Assembly (NCBI GenBank): GCA_021730825.1
Contig: JAKFYO010000116.1
Span: 1-10,519, forward strand
Direction of reading: 5' to 3'
DNA: 10,519 nucleotides
Source of the DNA: Hyphomicrobiales bacterium
GTDB taxonomy: Bacteria; Pseudomonadota; Alphaproteobacteria; Rhizobiales; Xanthobacteraceae
In this document: one piece after another, positions 7,210-10,519 of the stretch
How positions within the stretch are numbered: position 1 is the first letter of the stretch
Layout: every line of letters begins with the position of its first letter
Notes under the pieces: generated by a model
What the model was told of the DNA's origin: nothing
What the model saw: only the letters and a program-made list of their open reading frames with translations
Databases searched by the model: none
Translations under genes and position numbers: made by a program

Positions 7210-8112
7210 ATGAAGCGGGCCACTCTTCCTCTGTTCCACCTTTACGGCGATCCGCCGGACGATCAGGCGTTCGATTTCGTTCACATCGAGCGGCTGACCC
7301 ATCGCTCGCCCGGAAATAACTGGGTGATCGCACCGCACCGTCACCGCAATCTCTTCCAGATCATGCTGGTGGAGCAGGGCGGCGGCATGCTCGACCTTGA
7401 GGCGGAGTCGATCGGTTTCGAAGCGCCGGTCGTGATGATGCTCGCGCCGACGGTGGCACATGGCTTTCGTTTCAAGCCGAAAGTTACCGAAGGCTATGTC
7501 ATCAATTTCACCGAGGACGTAACCGAGTCGCTCGGCGAGCAGGCGAATGTCGCGCTCGCGCGGCTGAAGCATCTCGCCGCGCAGCCATTGCTGCCTGCGG
7601 CCACGCCGGAAGTCGCGCGTCTTGCAGCACACTGCCGCGATCTCATGGAAGAAGAGTTTCTCGGCCGCGAAGGTTTCGAAGTCGCGATGCGCGCAATCCT
7701 CGCGCTGATCGGCGTGGAAGTCGCGCGCCTTGCCGCGAGCCGCGAATTGTCCGGCACGATCACGCTTGCGCCCGCGGATGCGACCGTCGAGGAATTGCGC
7801 CGTCTGATCGAAGAAAATTTCCGCTCGGAGCGGCAGATCGGCTTTTACGCGGGCAAGCTCGCGATGACGGCGGATCGCCTCAACGATCACGTGAAGCGTG
7901 CGACCGGCGTCACGGCAGGCCACCTGTTGCGGCAACGGTTGCTGACCGAAGCGAAGCGCCAGCTCGTATTCACTGATCTGACCATCGGCGAGGTCGCTTA
8001 CGATCTCGCGTTTGCGGATCCATCGCACTTCGCGCGCTTCTTCAAGAAGCAGACCGGCTCGACCCCGCAGGCATTCCGCGAAGCGTCGCTGCGCTCACGC
8101 GGCACGCACTAG
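7210..8112 (+). CDS. AraC-family regulator with HpaA/PobR-like cupin domain
   Basis: This is a 300-residue transcription regulator. An N-terminal cupin ligand-binding domain (about 20-105) contains NWVIAPHRHRNLFQIMLV, with His43 and His45, and APTVAHGFRF. That pattern is typical of HpaA and PobR, AraC-type activators responding to hydroxyphenylacetate or 4-hydroxybenzoate. The C-terminal AraC DNA-binding domain (about 192-290) has two helix-turn-helix units, the second in IGEVAYDLAFADPSHFARFF (259-278), the classic AraC signature. I start at ATG 7210; a TTG at 7201 would add three residues, and neither has a clear ribosome binding site. Its TAG overlaps the end of pcaC by 4 bp, tail to tail. 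Control of the pca genes or of a linked 4-hydroxybenzoate step is inferred from fold and position; pobR is the nearest name but I do not assign it. Confidence 0.88.
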   Translation: MKRATLPLFHLYGDPPDDQAFDFVHIERLTHRSPGNNWVIAPHRHRNLFQIMLVEQGGGMLDLEAESIGFEAPVVMMLAPTVAHGFRFKPKVTEGYVINFTEDVTESLGEQANVALARLKHLAAQPLLPAATPEVARLAAHCRDLMEEEFLGREGFEVAMRAILALIGVEVARLAASRELSGTITLAPADATVEELRRLIEENFRSERQIGFYAGKLAMTADRLNDHVKRATGVTAGHLLRQRLLTEAKRQLVFTDLTIGEVAYDLAFADPSHFARFFKKQTGSTPQAFREASLRSRGTH

Positions 8113-8495
8113 CTCTTTTCGATTTCCGCGAAAACTTGCGATGCTTCGTGCATGGCGGTGTTTGCCGCCGGCACACCGCAGTAAATCGCCTGCTGCAAGA
8201 GCAATTCTTTAATATCGTCTTTGGTGAAGCCGCCTTCGGTCATTGCCGCGCGCACATGCAGGCGGAATTCTTCCCAGCGGCCAAGTGCCACCATAGAGCC
8301 GATTACGATCAGACGCCGCGTGCGGTCGTCGAAATGCGGGCGCGTCCAGATCTCGCCCCAGGCGTAGCGGGTGATCAGATCCTGAAAGTCGCGGTTGAAG
8401 TCGTTCTGGTTTGCGACCGCGCGATCAACCCATTTGTTGCCGAGCACCTTGCGGCGCCGCGCCATTCCTTTTTCGTGACGTTCGCGTTCGTCCAT
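8109..8495 (-). CDS. pcaC: 4-carboxymuconolactone decarboxylase
   Basis: PcaC removes CO2 from 4-carboxymuconolactone to give beta-ketoadipate enol-lactone, in the cytoplasmic protocatechuate branch. The 128-residue length is usual. The family pattern is clear: RRKVLGNKWVDRA (14-26), FQDLITRYAWGEIWTRP (37-53), then DDRTRRLIVIGSMVALGRWE (56-75) and His80 in EFRLHVRAA. This is the small all-helical AhpD/CMD fold, usually oligomeric. It starts at ATG 8495, 4 bp after the pcaD stop, using an AAGGG ribosome binding site inside the end of pcaD. The stop TAG overlaps the stop of the convergent AraC gene in a shared CTAG. No intrinsic terminator follows. Confidence 0.93.
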   Translation of the reverse strand: MDERERHEKGMARRRKVLGNKWVDRAVANQNDFNRDFQDLITRYAWGEIWTRPHFDDRTRRLIVIGSMVALGRWEEFRLHVRAAMTEGGFTKDDIKELLLQQAIYCGVPAANTAMHEASQVFAEIEKS

Positions 8496-8499
8496 GTTC

Positions 8500-9279
8500 T
8501 TAACCCTTGAGGAATCCGTCGAGTGCCTTCGTGAAGGCTTCGGGCTGTTCGATATTGGAAAGGTGTGCGGCGTCGAGGCCTACCAGCTTCGCGCCGGGAA
8601 TTCGTTTCGCGATCAGTTCGGCCGCTTCATACGGCGTCGCGGGATCGTGCTTGCCGCCAATCACGAGCGTCGGCGTTTTGATGCCGCCGATCTGCCAGCG
8701 CTGATCGACATCGCGGATCGCGGCGCAGTTGCCGGCATAGCCCTCGGGCTTTGTCGTGTGCAGCATTTCGACAATCGGCTCGATTTCTTTCGGCGACTTC
8801 TCGCGAAACTCTTTCGTGAACCAGCGCTCGATGACGGCGCCCGTAATGGACTGCATGCCGGAAGCGCGCACGGTCGCGACGCGCTGGTTCCAGACGTCGG
8901 TAAGCCCGAATTTTGCCGCCGTGTTGCAAAGCACGAGCTGCTCGATGCGGGACGGCGCATTGCGCGCGAGCCACATGCCGATCATCCCGCCCATCGAGAG
9001 GCCGCAGAAGCGTACTTTCGAAAGCTTCAACGCATCCATGAGCGCGATGGCGTCGGCACCCAGCATTGCGAAAGTGTATGGGTAGGAGGGGGCTTCAGTC
9101 TTGCCGTGGCCCCGCGTGTCGTAACGCACGACACGAAAGCGCTTCGCGAGCGCGGGCGCTTGCTTGTCCCACATATGCAGATTGGTGCCGAGCGAGTTCG
9201 ACAGCATCAGTACCGGCGCGCTTTCCGCGCCGTCGATCTGATAATTGATCTTGATTCCGTTCGCCTCAATGGTCGGCAT
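8500..9279 (-). CDS. pcaD: 3-oxoadipate enol-lactonase
   Basis: PcaD hydrolyses beta-ketoadipate enol-lactone to beta-ketoadipate, the step after PcaC. The 259-residue alpha/beta hydrolase has the full triad: nucleophile Ser95 in CGLSMGGMIG (92-101), Asp212 in GGKHDPATP (208-216), and His239 in DAAHLSNIEQP (236-246). The oxyanion region LSNSLGTNLHMW (26-37) and YDTRGHGKTEAP (53-64) match PcaD closely. The start ATG 9279 follows the pcaB stop by 10 bp, with a GA-rich ribosome binding site (AGAGAAG). Other alpha/beta hydrolases share this fold; the flanking pcaB and pcaC make PcaD secure. Confidence 0.94.
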   Translation of the reverse strand: MPTIEANGIKINYQIDGAESAPVLMLSNSLGTNLHMWDKQAPALAKRFRVVRYDTRGHGKTEAPSYPYTFAMLGADAIALMDALKLSKVRFCGLSMGGMIGMWLARNAPSRIEQLVLCNTAAKFGLTDVWNQRVATVRASGMQSITGAVIERWFTKEFREKSPKEIEPIVEMLHTTKPEGYAGNCAAIRDVDQRWQIGGIKTPTLVIGGKHDPATPYEAAELIAKRIPGAKLVGLDAAHLSNIEQPEAFTKALDGFLKG

Positions 9280-9289
9280 TTTTCTTCTC

Positions 9290-10519
9290 TTATTTCTTCA
9301 GCGAGCGTTCGGCGGCAGCGATATCCGCGCTGATGAACTTATCCGTCTCGCCGAGATAATTCGCGGGATCGAACAGTTCGGCGAGTTTTTTGCCGGACAG
9401 AATTTCCATGACTTCCGGGTTTTCGTTCAGCGCGCCGCGTAGATGCTTACCGCTGCTCAGCGCCTGTTTCGATGCTTTCGCCACAAGGTCATGCGCCTGC
9501 ATCTTGCCGAGCTTCTCCGCGAGCGCGAATTGCACAGCTTCTGCCATGATCAGCCCGTTCGAGACTTCGAGGTTGGCGCGCATGCGTGCCTTGTCCACTT
9601 CAAGCCCGGTTGCGATTTCCGCCGTGCGCTCGAAGGCGCCCGAAGCAATCAAGAGAAGCTGCGGCAGCGCGAGCCAGCTTGCCTGCCAACCGCCGGTTCC
9701 GCGTTCATGTTCGTGCACGAGGCCCGCTAGCAGGGAAGAGACAAGCCCCGGCGCGAGATTGCTCGCGGCCAGAATTTGCGCGGAGAGCGTGGGGTTGCGC
9801 TTTTGCGGCATCGTGGAAGAGCCGCCGCGTCCCGCGCCCGCAGGCTCGAATACTTCGCCGACTTCCGTCTGCATCATCAGCGACACGTCGCGCGCGATCT
9901 TTGCGCATTCTCCAATCGCAATCGCGATGGCACTTCCTGCGTTTGCAATCCGGTCGCTGTGCGCGTGCCAAGGCGCAGGTGCAGCCTCGAGTTTCAGCGA
10001 TTTTGCGAAAGCTTTCGAGACCGCAATACCTTTCTTGCCGAGTGCCGCAAGCGTTCCCGACGCGCCGCCGAACTGAAGCACAGAAGCGTCTTCGACTGCC
10101 GCGATCATGCGGTTCCGCGCGCGTGCGAGCGAAGCTGCGTAGCCTGCGGCTTTCAAACCGAACGTAGTGGGTAACGCCTGTTGCAGCCAGGTGCGGCCCG
10201 CCATCACGCTCGTGCGATGTTTCTTTGCTTGCGAAACAAAACCTTTGATCGCGCGGGCGAGATCAGCCGCCAGCAGATCGGTTGCTTCGCGGAGCGCAAG
10301 TACGGTCGCAGTGTCGATCACGTCCTGGCTGGTCGCGCCCCAATGCACGAAGCGCGCGGCCTGCTTGTCGCGACGCGCGACTGCCGCGGTCAGCGCCTTC
10401 ACAAGAGGGATCGCAACATTTCCGGCATTGCCGGCGGCGACACCGAGAGCCGCGATATCGAAGCGCTTGGCCTGACACGCGGCGGCGATTGGTGCTGCCG
10501 CTCTTCTTGGGATCACTCC
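9290..10519 (-). CDS. pcaB: 3-carboxy-cis,cis-muconate cycloisomerase, 5' end outside window
   Basis: PcaB closes 3-carboxy-cis,cis-muconate to 4-carboxymuconolactone, the substrate of PcaC. About 409 codons are visible and the frame runs open to the window edge. The GTG at 10514-10516 is an internal Val in a GVIP stretch that family members carry after roughly 40 residues, not the start. Family length is about 450, so some 40 residues are missing. The fumarase/aspartase superfamily blocks are present: VHWGATSQDVIDTA (about 57-70 of the visible part), LQFGGASGTLA (147-157) and the signature GGSSTMPQKRNP (231-242), whose flexible loop holds the catalytic Ser. It is followed by pcaD after 10 bp and must be co-transcribed with it. 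Confidence 0.94.
   Translation of the reverse strand, partial: GVIPRRAAAPIAAACQAKRFDIAALGVAAGNAGNVAIPLVKALTAAVARRDKQAARFVHWGATSQDVIDTATVLALREATDLLAADLARAIKGFVSQAKKHRTSVMAGRTWLQQALPTTFGLKAAGYAASLARARNRMIAAVEDASVLQFGGASGTLAALGKKGIAVSKAFAKSLKLEAAPAPWHAHSDRIANAGSAIAIAIGECAKIARDVSLMMQTEVGEVFEPAGAGRGGSSTMPQKRNPTLSAQILAASNLAPGLVSSLLAGLVHEHERGTGGWQASWLALPQLLLIASGAFERTAEIATGLEVDKARMRANLEVSNGLIMAEAVQFALAEKLGKMQAHDLVAKASKQALSSGKHLRGALNENPEVMEILSGKKLAELFDPANYLGETDKFISADIAAAERSLKK

Noticed and set aside
7096..8028. A 310-codon open frame on the minus strand opposite the AraC gene
   Set aside because: It lies antisense to a well-supported AraC regulator, runs through the terminator at 7117-7146, and has Arg/His-rich composition without any family pattern.
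8494..9333. A 279-codon plus-strand frame opposite pcaD
   Set aside because: It is antisense to a complete alpha/beta hydrolase with an intact triad between pcaB and pcaC.

Overview
The window is GC-rich, densely coding bacterial DNA. Gene content and style point to an alphaproteobacterium of the Hyphomicrobiales (Rhizobiales), probably near Bradyrhizobium/Rhodopseudomonas-type bacteria. The clues are a livHMGFK branched-chain amino-acid importer, protocatechuate (pca) genes with an AraC-type regulator, a dispersed palindrome of a kind common in these genomes, and a candidate EcfG-type general-stress promoter. This placement is inferred from gene content and was not tested by any search.

Layout. 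(1) 1-686, minus: the first 228 codons of a P1-family (DmpA/NylC-type) peptidase, cut by the window edge at its predicted self-cleavage site. (2) 782-1513, plus: a ccdA-type membrane thiol-disulfide transporter, divergent from the peptidase. (3) 1525-1613: a palindromic intergenic repeat, then a two-way terminator between the convergent ccdA and livK. (4) 1629-6733, minus: five genes transcribed livH, livM, livG, livF, livK. The first four are translationally coupled by overlapping stop and start codons; livK follows after a 107-bp gap. (5) 6734-6946: a divergent regulatory region holding a GGAAC-N16-GGTT element that faces right. (6) 6947-7099, plus: a 50-codon Gln/Gly/Asn-rich protein with a strong ribosome binding site and its own terminator. 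(7) 7210-8112, plus: an AraC-family regulator with a HpaA/PobR-like cupin domain. (8) 8109-10519, minus: pcaB (5' end outside the window), pcaD and pcaC, three consecutive steps of the protocatechuate branch of the beta-ketoadipate pathway.

How they work together. LivK binds substrate in the periplasm, LivH and LivM form the channel, and LivG and LivF power it. PcaB, PcaD and PcaC turn 3-carboxy-cis,cis-muconate into beta-ketoadipate, the last lower-pathway steps before CoA activation. The convergent AraC protein is a plausible aromatic-acid-responsive regulator of this or a linked pathway. The small Q/G/N-rich gene stands as its own transcription unit, with signals that suggest stress induction.

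The part most worth following up is 6876-7146: a compact, self-contained unit (candidate stress promoter, strong ribosome binding site, tiny disordered-looking protein, terminator) that ordinary gene calling could miss. The rest is well-understood metabolism and transport.
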